Positions 1-5,067 of a stretch of 5,067 bases of DNA are shown in pieces. Positions within the stretch are counted from its first letter, which is position 1. Every line of letters starts with the position of its first letter. The notes below the pieces were generated by a model. The model was not told where the DNA came from, made no database searches, and was given only the letters and a program-made list of their open reading frames with translations. The stretch comes from Bacteroidota bacterium. Lineage in GTDB: Bacteria > Bacteroidota > Bacteroidia > Chitinophagales > Chitinophagaceae. Position numbers and translations under genes: made by a program. Location of the stretch: assembly GCA_023440945.1 (NCBI GenBank), contig JAEZRL010000335.1:1-5067 (forward strand), written 5' to 3'.

Positions 1-1
1 T

Positions 2-1393
2 GATATTATCGTTGGTACACATGCATTATTAGGCAAAGATGTAAAGTTCAAAGCCCTCGGATTGATGATCGTAGATGAGGAGCAAAAGTTTGGCGTAGCA
101 CACAAAGAAAAATTGAAGACTTTAAAAACAAATGTTGATTGCTTAACGCTTACGGCAACACCTATTCCACGTACACTACAATTCAGTTTGATGGGTGCAA
201 GAGATCTAAGCATCATAAATACACCTCCACCAAACCGGCAGCCTATTCAAACAGAAGCACGTGTGTTCAATGAAGATTTCATCCGCGATGCTATCTATTT
301 TGAAACCGAACGTGGGGGCCAGGTTTTCTTTATTCATAATCGTGTGCATGGTTTAGCAGAAATGGCGGCGCTTATACAAGGTCTTTGTCCTGATTTAAGT
401 ATTTCTTATGCACATGGCCAAATGGAAGGGAATGTACTTGAAGAAAAAATCCTTGATTTTATTGATCGCAAATACGATGTGCTTGTATGCACAAATATCG
501 TTGAAAGTGGTGTTGATATTCCCAATGTAAATACCATCATTGTTAATAATGCCCATCAGTTTGGTTTGAGCGATCTGCACCAGTTAAGAGGGCGTGTGGG
601 CCGCAGCAATAAAAAAGCTTTTTGTTATTTGATTGCTCCGCCAATGAGTACTTTACCAACCGATTCACGTAAACGTTTGCAAACATTGGAACAATTTAGT
701 GACCTGGGAAGCGGTTTTCAAATTGCCATGCGTGATCTGGATATTCGTGGTGCTGGTAATTTATTAGGCGGTGAGCAAACGGGTTTTATGGCGGAGATAG
801 GTTTTGAGATGTATCAGAAAATTCTTGAAGAAGCGATACGCGAATTAAAGCGAACTTCTTTCAAAGATTTGTTTAAAGAAGAAATAAGCAGGCAGGATGA
901 TTATGTTACCGATTGTACCATTGACACCGATCTCGAAATACTTATTCCTGATGAATATGTAGAAAGCATTACAGAACGTTTATCCTTATATACAAGATTG
1001 GACAGTTGCGAAAATGAAGATGAACTGAAAGATTTTCATAAAGAAATGATTGATCGTTTTGGCCCAACGCCAAAACCTCTTGAAGATCTTTTTACAACTG
1101 TTCGTTGTCGACGTTTGGCAATAGACCTGGGTTTTGAAAAGATGAGTTTAAAAGAAGATACACTTCGCTGTTATTTTATCAATCGGCCTGATTCACCGTA
1201 TTTCGAATCAGAACTTTTCAAAAATATTCTCGATTATCTGCAAACAGGTACCAACAAGGCAAGACTGAAACAAGCAGGAAAGAATTTTATCCTGATTGCA
1301 GACAATGTAAAAGATATGCAGCACATGCACCGTTTTTTAAAATCAATGCATCAGGCTGTAGTTGATCAGAAGGCAAACGTCGAAATCAAATAA
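2..1393 (+). CDS. mfd: Transcription-repair coupling factor Mfd, C-terminal part (5' end outside window)
   Basis: Mfd is a cytoplasmic ATP-dependent DNA translocase. It pushes stalled RNA polymerase off damaged DNA and recruits UvrA for nucleotide excision repair. The reading frame is open from base 2, so the gene starts outside the window; about 463 residues are visible of a family length near 1,100-1,150. Helicase motifs appear in the right order (fragment numbering): IVGTH near 3-7, the Walker B-like DEEQ at 25-28, TATPIPRT at 51-58, the GQVFFIHNRV segment, the TNIVESGVDIPN motif, and the arginine-finger motif RGRVGR at 196-201. After these comes the translocation (TRG) region shared with RecG, including MRDLDIRGAGNLLGGEQTG. 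The last ~140 residues match the Mfd C-terminal regulatory domain (ITERLSLYTRLD, then DRFGPTP). The TRG-plus-C-terminal arrangement separates it from RecG. The N-terminal UvrB-like and RNA polymerase-binding domains would lie upstream. No frameshift is seen. The TAA stop is at 1391-1393, with no clear terminator after it. Confidence 0.97.
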   Translation, partial: DIIVGTHALLGKDVKFKALGLMIVDEEQKFGVAHKEKLKTLKTNVDCLTLTATPIPRTLQFSLMGARDLSIINTPPPNRQPIQTEARVFNEDFIRDAIYFETERGGQVFFIHNRVHGLAEMAALIQGLCPDLSISYAHGQMEGNVLEEKILDFIDRKYDVLVCTNIVESGVDIPNVNTIIVNNAHQFGLSDLHQLRGRVGRSNKKAFCYLIAPPMSTLPTDSRKRLQTLEQFSDLGSGFQIAMRDLDIRGAGNLLGGEQTGFMAEIGFEMYQKILEEAIRELKRTSFKDLFKEEISRQDDYVTDCTIDTDLEILIPDEYVESITERLSLYTRLDSCENEDELKDFHKEMIDRFGPTPKPLEDLFTTVRCRRLAIDLGFEKMSLKEDTLRCYFINRPDSPYFESELFKNILDYLQTGTNKARLKQAGKNFILIADNVKDMQHMHRFLKSMHQAVVDQKANVEIK

Positions 1394-1411
1394 ACCCGAC
1401 CAAAGAAATCC

Positions 1412-1446
1412 GAAAACTTAAAGCAGAAACTTAAAAGCCAAAACTT
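1412..1446. repeat. Short phased AAACTT repeat in the mfd downstream gap
   Basis: Three copies of AAACTT start at 1414, 1427 and 1441, a spacing of 13 and 14 bases. The first two sit in near-identical units, GAAAACTTAAAGC (1412-1424) and GAAACTTAAAAGC (1426-1438). Immediately after, CAGTA-AAA-TACTG at 1448-1460 could form a weak 5-bp hairpin without a following T-tract, so it is not a convincing terminator. The block lies between mfd and the start of the next gene run, where a promoter or protein-binding site would be expected. Short A-rich repeats also arise by chance in AT-rich gaps, so function is unproven. Confidence 0.35.
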
Positions 1447-1494
1447 TCAGTAAAATACTGGCATTAAAATAGATTGAGTATCTGAAAACAAGTT

Positions 1495-1740
1495 ATGCTC
1501 TCAGATATTTCATCTGTATTAATGATCATAATCATGGTGGCCATCATTATATGGTTTATCATACTTGTTATTTCCCTGCTCACCCTTATTAAACGAAACG
1601 ATATTTTATTTCCTGTAAAAATATTCTGGGCTGCAGTAATATTTTTTGCGCCGGTTATCGGGCTAATTATTTACCTCGTCGCCGGGCCAACAAGAAGAAG
1701 ACTTACGCACCGGAACTCATCAATCAACAGAACAAGATAG
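1495..1740 (+). CDS. Small two-helix membrane protein, PLDc_N (phospholipase D-nuclease N-terminal) type
   Basis: This 81-residue protein has two strongly hydrophobic stretches, about residues 8-32 and 43-63, separated by a short polar link (KRNDILFPVK). It ends in a basic tail (RRRLTHRN and onward) that should lie on the cytoplasmic side. The second helix carries the pattern FFAPVIGLIIYLVAGP, with Pro53, Gly56, Tyr60 and Gly64. This is the hallmark of the PLDc_N domain, which forms the membrane anchor of cardiolipin synthases and also occurs as stand-alone small proteins of unknown role. No HKD phospholipase motif follows, so it has no catalytic domain; the length is normal for the stand-alone form. 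The ATG is 101 bases after the mfd stop. The next gene begins only 10 bases downstream, so it probably heads the transcription unit with the nucleotidyltransferase and phosphoesterase. Family assignment is fairly secure; the function is not known. Confidence 0.85.
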   Translation: MLSDISSVLMIIIMVAIIIWFIILVISLLTLIKRNDILFPVKIFWAAVIFFAPVIGLIIYLVAGPTRRRLTHRNSSINRTR

Positions 1741-1750
1741 TTAATAACCT

Positions 1751-2494
1751 ATGCTGAAAACAGAAGCACAAAAAAAAGAAGCTCATTCTTTTTATAAAGA
1801 AGCACTTGAACTGTTACATGAAAGCGGTGCACCATTTATGCTTGGAGGTGCATTTGCCATGTTTCATTATACCGATATTTACAGGGATACAAAAGATCTT
1901 GATATTTTTTGCAAACCAAGCGATTACCCTAAAATCTTAAAATTCTTCGCAGACAAAGGTTACACTACCGAATTAACAGACGTAAGGTGGCTGGCAAAAG
2001 TTTTCAAAGGGGATCATTTTATTGATATCATTTTTGATACGGTTAATAATATTTGTCGGGTGGATGATACCTGGCTTGAACATGCAACAGATGCTGAATT
2101 TGAAGGGGTGAAGGTGAAAATATTACCTCCTGAAGAATTGATCTGGTGCAAAATTTATGTACAGAACAGGGAAAGATATGATGGCGCCGATGTTAATCAT
2201 ATCATGATGCGTTACGGGAAAAAAATTGACTGGAAAAGGGTCTTATTCCGCCTCGATCAGCACTGGCATTTGTTACTGGCCCAGCTTTTGATTTTCCAGT
2301 TTGTATATCCTTCAGAATATCACGACATCATACCTCAATGGCTTTTTGATGAACTTATTTGCAGGGCAAAAGAACAATATGACCTTCCGCCTGCAGTAGA
2401 AAAAGTTTGTCGTGGTCCGGTGATAGATCAAACGCAATATTCAATCGATATAAAAGTGTGGGATTACAAGGTCTCAACCATAAAAACTACCTGA
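1751..2494 (+). CDS. Nucleotidyltransferase-fold protein of unknown substrate (pol beta superfamily)
   Basis: This 247-residue protein has the signature of the DNA polymerase beta-like nucleotidyltransferase superfamily. A helix leads to MLGGAFAMF with Gly32-Gly33. The metal-binding pair Asp49-x-Asp51 follows in TKDLDIF, and a likely third carboxylate, Asp92, lies in HFIDIIFD. The catalytic triad therefore appears intact and the enzyme is probably active, transferring an NMP group to an unidentified acceptor. After the core comes LPPEELIWCKIYVQNRERYD and a ...ADVNHIMM stretch. This resembles the helical region that follows the core in AbiEii-like and other uncharacterised nucleotidyltransferases, where an Arg/Lys...Asp pattern is usual. 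The C-terminal ~90 residues (tryptophan- and leucine-rich, WHLLLAQLLIFQF) are not recognised. There is no signal peptide, so it is cytoplasmic. It starts 10 bases after the membrane protein gene and ends 6 bases before the phosphoesterase gene, which implies co-transcription and a shared task. It could be a housekeeping RNA or metabolite modifier or an antitoxin/toxin-like enzyme; the sequence does not decide. Confidence 0.82.
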   Translation: MLKTEAQKKEAHSFYKEALELLHESGAPFMLGGAFAMFHYTDIYRDTKDLDIFCKPSDYPKILKFFADKGYTTELTDVRWLAKVFKGDHFIDIIFDTVNNICRVDDTWLEHATDAEFEGVKVKILPPEELIWCKIYVQNRERYDGADVNHIMMRYGKKIDWKRVLFRLDQHWHLLLAQLLIFQFVYPSEYHDIIPQWLFDELICRAKEQYDLPPAVEKVCRGPVIDQTQYSIDIKVWDYKVSTIKTT

Positions 2495-2500
2495 CATATT

Positions 2501-3250
2501 ATGGATGAAGAAAAGAACAAGAAAAAGAAAAGGGTTGCGGCAGTTGCCGATATTCATTTCCGGGAAACTGACAGGGGCAAATGGAGTGAATATTTTAAAG
2601 AAGCCTCAAAACAAGCAGATGTGTTGTTAATATGTGGCGACCTTACCGATACCGGCGACGAAGGCGAAGCGCAGGTTTTGGTTGAAGAATTAAAAGCTTG
2701 CACCATTCCGGTTGTTGGCGTTTTAGGCAATCATGATTATGAAAAAGGCCGACATAAACTAATAAGACAAATGGTACAAAAACATCCGGATACACATATC
2801 CTGGACGGCGAAGCCATTGTTGTAAACGATATTGGTTTTGCAGGCGTTAAAGGTTTTGGTGGAGGTTTTGATAACCACATGCTTTCCATGTTTGGCGAAG
2901 GCGCTATGAAAGCATTTGTGCAGGAAGCCGTTGATGAAGCGCTGCATCTCGATAGAGCACTTGCACGTTTAGACCAGGAATATAGCGATATACCAAAGAT
3001 CGCTTTGCTGCATTATTCTCCCATAAAAGAAACAGTAGTTGGCGAACCGGAAGCAATTTTCCCTTTTCTTGGTTGCTCCCGTTTAGCAGAGCCTTTAACT
3101 CGCAGGCATGTAGCGGCGGCATTTCATGGCCATGCACACATGGGTGTACTGGAAGGACAAACTTCTAATGGTGTAAAAGTTTTTAATGTTGCAAAACCTA
3201 TTCTTATAAAAGCCGGTTATAAATGTCCTTTTTACGTTTTTGAAGTGTAA
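2501..3250 (+). CDS. Calcineurin-like metallophosphoesterase
   Basis: This 249-residue cytoplasmic protein belongs to the dinuclear-metal calcineurin-like phosphoesterases, which hydrolyse phosphomono- or diesters. All signature motifs are present and ordered: ADIH (Asp17, His19), CGDLTD (Asp47), LGNHDYE (Asn77, His78), ALLHYSP (His171) and FHGHAHMG (His211, His213). Activity is therefore expected. Between GNHD and the first C-terminal histidine lies a glycine-rich turn (GVKGFGGGF) followed by a helical insert of about residues 126-160, which could shape substrate choice. The N-terminus begins with an acidic-then-lysine-rich segment (residues 2-11), with no signal peptide. The ATG at 2501 follows the nucleotidyltransferase stop by only 6 bases, so the two are almost certainly co-expressed. 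The substrate is unknown. Subfamily relatives include nucleotide phosphodiesterases, nucleases and protein phosphatases, and nothing here picks one. A T-run follows the stop but has no stem, so no intrinsic terminator is called. Confidence 0.92.
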   Translation: MDEEKNKKKKRVAAVADIHFRETDRGKWSEYFKEASKQADVLLICGDLTDTGDEGEAQVLVEELKACTIPVVGVLGNHDYEKGRHKLIRQMVQKHPDTHILDGEAIVVNDIGFAGVKGFGGGFDNHMLSMFGEGAMKAFVQEAVDEALHLDRALARLDQEYSDIPKIALLHYSPIKETVVGEPEAIFPFLGCSRLAEPLTRRHVAAAFHGHAHMGVLEGQTSNGVKVFNVAKPILIKAGYKCPFYVFEV

Positions 3251-3379
3251 TTTTTTCTCAATGTTCTTGATTGATCGTAAACATTTACTGCATTTTTTCA
3301 TTAAAACTTCAATAGATGTTGTATTGATTTTATGATACAAGCTTTAGTACTTATAGCACCTTTGTTGCTTCGCAAAAAA

Positions 3380-3513
3380 TGCAAAGCGTTTCATTGAAAC
3401 CAACAGAAAATAATTATTACAGAAATAATCCTTTCATCGTTCGGTTATTAATTAAACAGGAAATGAGTTTGTATTAATACATCACACATTTGCAGATATG
3501 TGCATTCGTTTCA
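3380..3513 (+). repeat. Degenerate repeated motif TGCA-(N2-3)-CGTTTCA, possible operator pair
   Basis: Two similar sequences lie upstream of the GH13 gene: TGCAAAGCGTTTCA at 3380-3393 and TGCATTCGTTTCA at 3501-3513, one base shorter in the middle. The first is partly palindromic (TG.AA.GC.TT.CA), a layout reminiscent of sites bound by LacI-family sugar regulators, although those usually have a central CG and this one has GC. The second copy overlaps the candidate -33 promoter element. A regulator controlling the glucosidase gene could bind here, but two short degenerate matches may be chance. Confidence 0.25.
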
Positions 3514-3535
3514 AATTTCAGACTTCGTATCTCTG
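3505..3535 (+). promoter_or_regulatory. Candidate Bacteroidota-type promoter for the GH13 gene
   Basis: The Bacteroidota housekeeping promoter has TTTG near -33 and TAnnTTTG near -7. Here TTCG (3505-3508) and TATCTCTG (3528-3535) match with one mismatch each and are separated by 19 bases, a usual spacing. Transcription would begin around 3540-3543, giving a leader of roughly 58 bases that would include the palindrome at 3561-3574. It was found by eye; the elements are short and degenerate, so it is only a candidate. Confidence 0.35.
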
Positions 3536-3560
3536 ATATTAGTACGAAAATTGTTGAGGT

Positions 3561-3574
3561 AAAGCAATTGCTTT
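3561..3574. promoter_or_regulatory. Perfect 14-base palindrome just upstream of the GH13 start
   Basis: AAAGCAATTGCTTT reads identically on both strands and ends 25 bases before the GH13 ATG. It could be an operator for a dimeric regulator. In the transcript it could also form a short hairpin (AAAGC/GCTTT with an AATT loop) followed by two more T residues. The hairpin is too weak for a confident terminator call. Its position in the predicted 5' leader makes a regulatory role plausible but unproven. Confidence 0.4.
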
Positions 3575-3599
3575 TTAGGTAGTAATAAAAAACAAGCCA

Positions 3600-5067
3600 A
3601 TGAAACAGAATATACAACAATTTTTATGGTGGCAGAAAGGAATTATTTACCAGGTTTATCCACGGTCTTTCCAGGATAGCAGTGGCGATGGTGTTGGCGA
3701 TCTTAAAGGAATTATCAGTCGTTTAGATTATCTAAAATGGCTTGGCGTAACTGCTGTGTGGCTCTCTCCTATTTACCCTTCCCCCATGAAGGATTTTGGT
3801 TACGATATTTCTGATTACACAGGGATTCATCCTTTGTTTGGCAGCATGAATGATTTTGATGAATTATTGAAGGAGGTTCATAATAGAGGAATGAAATTAA
3901 TACTCGATCTTGTTCCCAATCATACTTCCGATCAGCATCCCTGGTTTTTAGAATCACGTTCTTCGCGAGACAATCCAAAACGAAATTGGTATATCTGGCA
4001 TGATCCAAATCCTGATGGCAGCGAACCAAATAACTGGTTAAGTGTTTTCGGAGGAAGTGCCTGGGAATGGGATAAAAAAACAAACCAGTTCTATTATCAT
4101 GCTTTCTTGAAAGAACAACCCGATCTTAACTGGCGGCATCCTGAGGTTCAGCAGGCGATGATGAATGTTATGCGTTTCTGGCTGGAGAAAGGCGTAGATG
4201 GTTTTCGTGTGGATGTAATGTGGCACATGATAAAAGATGATCAATTCCGTAACAATCCGCCTAACCCGAATTATGAACCACACATGGCAACATACGAACA
4301 ATTATTACCTGTTTATTCCACTGATCAGCCAGGAGTGCATGTTATTGTTCGCATGATGCGTAAAGTGCTGGATGAATATCCCGAACGTATGATGATAGGC
4401 GAAATTTATTTGCCTATTCATAAACTCGTTACTTATTATGGCCCCGACAACAATGGCGCAAATTTGCCCTTCAACTTTTTATTGATCTCAATGCAATGGG
4501 TTGCAGATAAAATTTCCGCAGGCGTTGCCGAATATGAAGCTGCTATTCCCGCCGGCGGTTGGCCTAACTGGGTTTTAGGCAACCATGACCAGGCACGTAT
4601 TGCTACACGTGTAGGGTTGCAACAGGCAAGGGTAGCTGCCATGTTATTACTCACCCTACGCGGAACGCCTACCGTTTACTATGGTGATGAGATCGGAATG
4701 CAGGACGTTGCCATTCCTTTTAATGAAGTACAGGATCCGCAGGGATTGAACATGCCCGATAAAAACCTGAGCCGTGATCCCGCACGTACACCCATGCAAT
4801 GGGATGCAAGTGACAATGCCGGATTTACCAAAGGGAAACCCTGGTTAAGACTTGAAAGAAAGTTTCGTCGTAACAATGTGGAAGTTCAAAAGCAGGATAA
4901 ACATTCAATGTTATCGTTGTATTGCAGACTTATTCGTTTACGGCAAAACGAACCTTCATTAATGATCGGTGATTTTACACCTGTTACTACAGCAGGATTA
5001 AATATGATCGCCTATATACGCCAGGCAGAAGGATATGATGCATTTCTTATTGTGCTGAATCTGACAC
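3600..5067 (+). CDS. GH13 alpha-glucosidase-type glycoside hydrolase (3' end outside window)
   Basis: This is an alpha-amylase family (GH13) enzyme that should release glucose from the non-reducing end of short alpha-glucans such as maltose, isomaltose or related oligosaccharides. The frame is open through base 5067, so 489 residues are visible of a usual ~530-560; most of the missing part is the C-terminal beta domain. Conserved regions: IYQVYPRSF near the N-terminus, DFGYDISDY (Tyr68, Asp69), DLVPNH (103-108), QPDLNW (173-178), GFRVDV with nucleophile Asp205 and Arg203, GEIYLP with acid/base Glu268, and LGNHDQAR with His329 and the transition-state Asp330. GTPTVYYGDEIGM and SRDPARTPMQWD follow, as in alpha-glucosidases. 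All catalytic residues are intact. There is no signal peptide, so it is likely cytoplasmic, unlike secreted Sus-type amylases. ATG 3600 is the first ATG after an in-frame TAG at 3576; the leader is A-rich without a Shine-Dalgarno site. Exact bond specificity is uncertain; trehalose synthase and sucrose-type relatives are less likely alternatives. Confidence 0.94.
   Translation, partial: MKQNIQQFLWWQKGIIYQVYPRSFQDSSGDGVGDLKGIISRLDYLKWLGVTAVWLSPIYPSPMKDFGYDISDYTGIHPLFGSMNDFDELLKEVHNRGMKLILDLVPNHTSDQHPWFLESRSSRDNPKRNWYIWHDPNPDGSEPNNWLSVFGGSAWEWDKKTNQFYYHAFLKEQPDLNWRHPEVQQAMMNVMRFWLEKGVDGFRVDVMWHMIKDDQFRNNPPNPNYEPHMATYEQLLPVYSTDQPGVHVIVRMMRKVLDEYPERMMIGEIYLPIHKLVTYYGPDNNGANLPFNFLLISMQWVADKISAGVAEYEAAIPAGGWPNWVLGNHDQARIATRVGLQQARVAAMLLLTLRGTPTVYYGDEIGMQDVAIPFNEVQDPQGLNMPDKNLSRDPARTPMQWDASDNAGFTKGKPWLRLERKFRRNNVEVQKQDKHSMLSLYCRLIRLRQNEPSLMIGDFTPVTTAGLNMIAYIRQAEGYDAFLIVLNLT

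Larger units (their letters stand above)
3251..3599. other. 349-base non-coding region between the phosphoesterase and GH13 genes
   Basis: No credible gene is seen on either strand. The longest + strand reading from an ATG noticed here is 24 residues (3261-3335), with no recognisable features. The sequence is AT-rich and contains several small symmetric or repeated elements: an imperfect stem at 3367-3387 (GCTTCGC, loop of 7, GCAAAGC, one mismatch), a direct repeat ACAGAAAATAAT/ACAGAAATAAT at 3403-3414 and 3419-3429, the palindrome AATAATTATT at 3409-3418, and the sites listed separately. The spacing suggests the GH13 gene has its own promoter and is not part of the preceding run. Confidence 0.7.

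Noticed and set aside
395..580. Minus-strand open frame inside mfd
   Set aside because: It lies wholly within conserved helicase motifs of mfd read on the + strand, has no family resemblance, and is explained as a shadow of that gene.
1445..1477. Promoter for the three-gene run: TTTC (1445-1448) and TAGATTGA (1470-1477), 21 bases apart
   Set aside because: The -7 element has only four of six specified bases of TAnnTTTG and the -33 element is also imperfect; too weak to annotate, although a promoter in this gap is plausible.
1751..2494. Calling the nucleotidyltransferase an AbiEii toxin of an abortive-infection system
   Set aside because: The fold is shared, but no AbiEi-type antitoxin with a winged-helix domain is adjacent; the neighbours are a membrane protein and a phosphoesterase.
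3251..3257. T-run directly after the phosphoesterase stop as an intrinsic terminator
   Set aside because: No GC-rich inverted repeat precedes the T-run, so the essential stem is missing.
3261..3335. A 24-residue + strand reading frame in the intergenic region
   Set aside because: It is very short, has no ribosome-binding context, domain or conserved pattern, and is expected by chance in a 349-base gap.
2759..3340. Three overlapping minus-strand open frames within and beyond the phosphoesterase gene
   Set aside because: They overlap each other and the motif-containing + strand gene; their translations are low in recognisable features and rich in residues typical of antisense shadows.
3367..3387. 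Hairpin GCTTCGC-loop-GCAAAGC as a terminator or riboswitch
   Set aside because: The stem has a mismatch, there is no trailing T-tract, and no known riboswitch core was recognised around it.
3769..4876. Several minus-strand open frames opposite the GH13 gene
   Set aside because: The + strand here encodes an uninterrupted GH13 protein with all catalytic motifs; the minus frames have no family features.

Overview
The window looks like chromosomal DNA of a member of the Bacteroidota, probably a Chitinophagaceae-like organism. The DNA is moderately AT-rich, start codons are preceded by A/T-rich leaders without clear Shine-Dalgarno sequences, and the Mfd C-terminal region has a Bacteroidota feel. 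This placement is an impression from the sequence, not a database result. All five recognisable genes are on the + strand. Two are cut by the window edges.

Layout: (1) bases 2-1393 hold the C-terminal ~463 residues of the transcription-repair coupling factor Mfd. (2) A 101-base gap follows, with a small phased AAACTT repeat. (3) Bases 1495-3250 carry a tight three-gene run with gaps of only 10 and 6 bases: a small two-helix membrane protein of the PLDc_N type, a DNA polymerase beta-fold nucleotidyltransferase of unknown substrate, and a calcineurin-like metallophosphoesterase with all its metal ligands. (4) Bases 3251-3599 are a 349-base non-coding region with a candidate Bacteroidota-type promoter, a perfect 14-base palindrome just before the next start codon, and a degenerate repeated motif. 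(5) From base 3600 to the window end runs the first 489 residues of a cytoplasmic GH13 alpha-glucosidase-type enzyme. This frame is open at the right edge.

Mfd and the GH13 enzyme are ordinary housekeeping and sugar-metabolism genes. The part most worth attention is the nucleotidyltransferase/metallophosphoesterase pair. One enzyme could add a nucleotide and the other hydrolyse a phosphoester, in one transcription unit with a membrane protein. The substrate cannot be read from the sequence, so any signalling, RNA-modification or defence role is only a hypothesis. No RNA genes, mobile elements, CRISPR arrays or convincing intrinsic terminators were seen.
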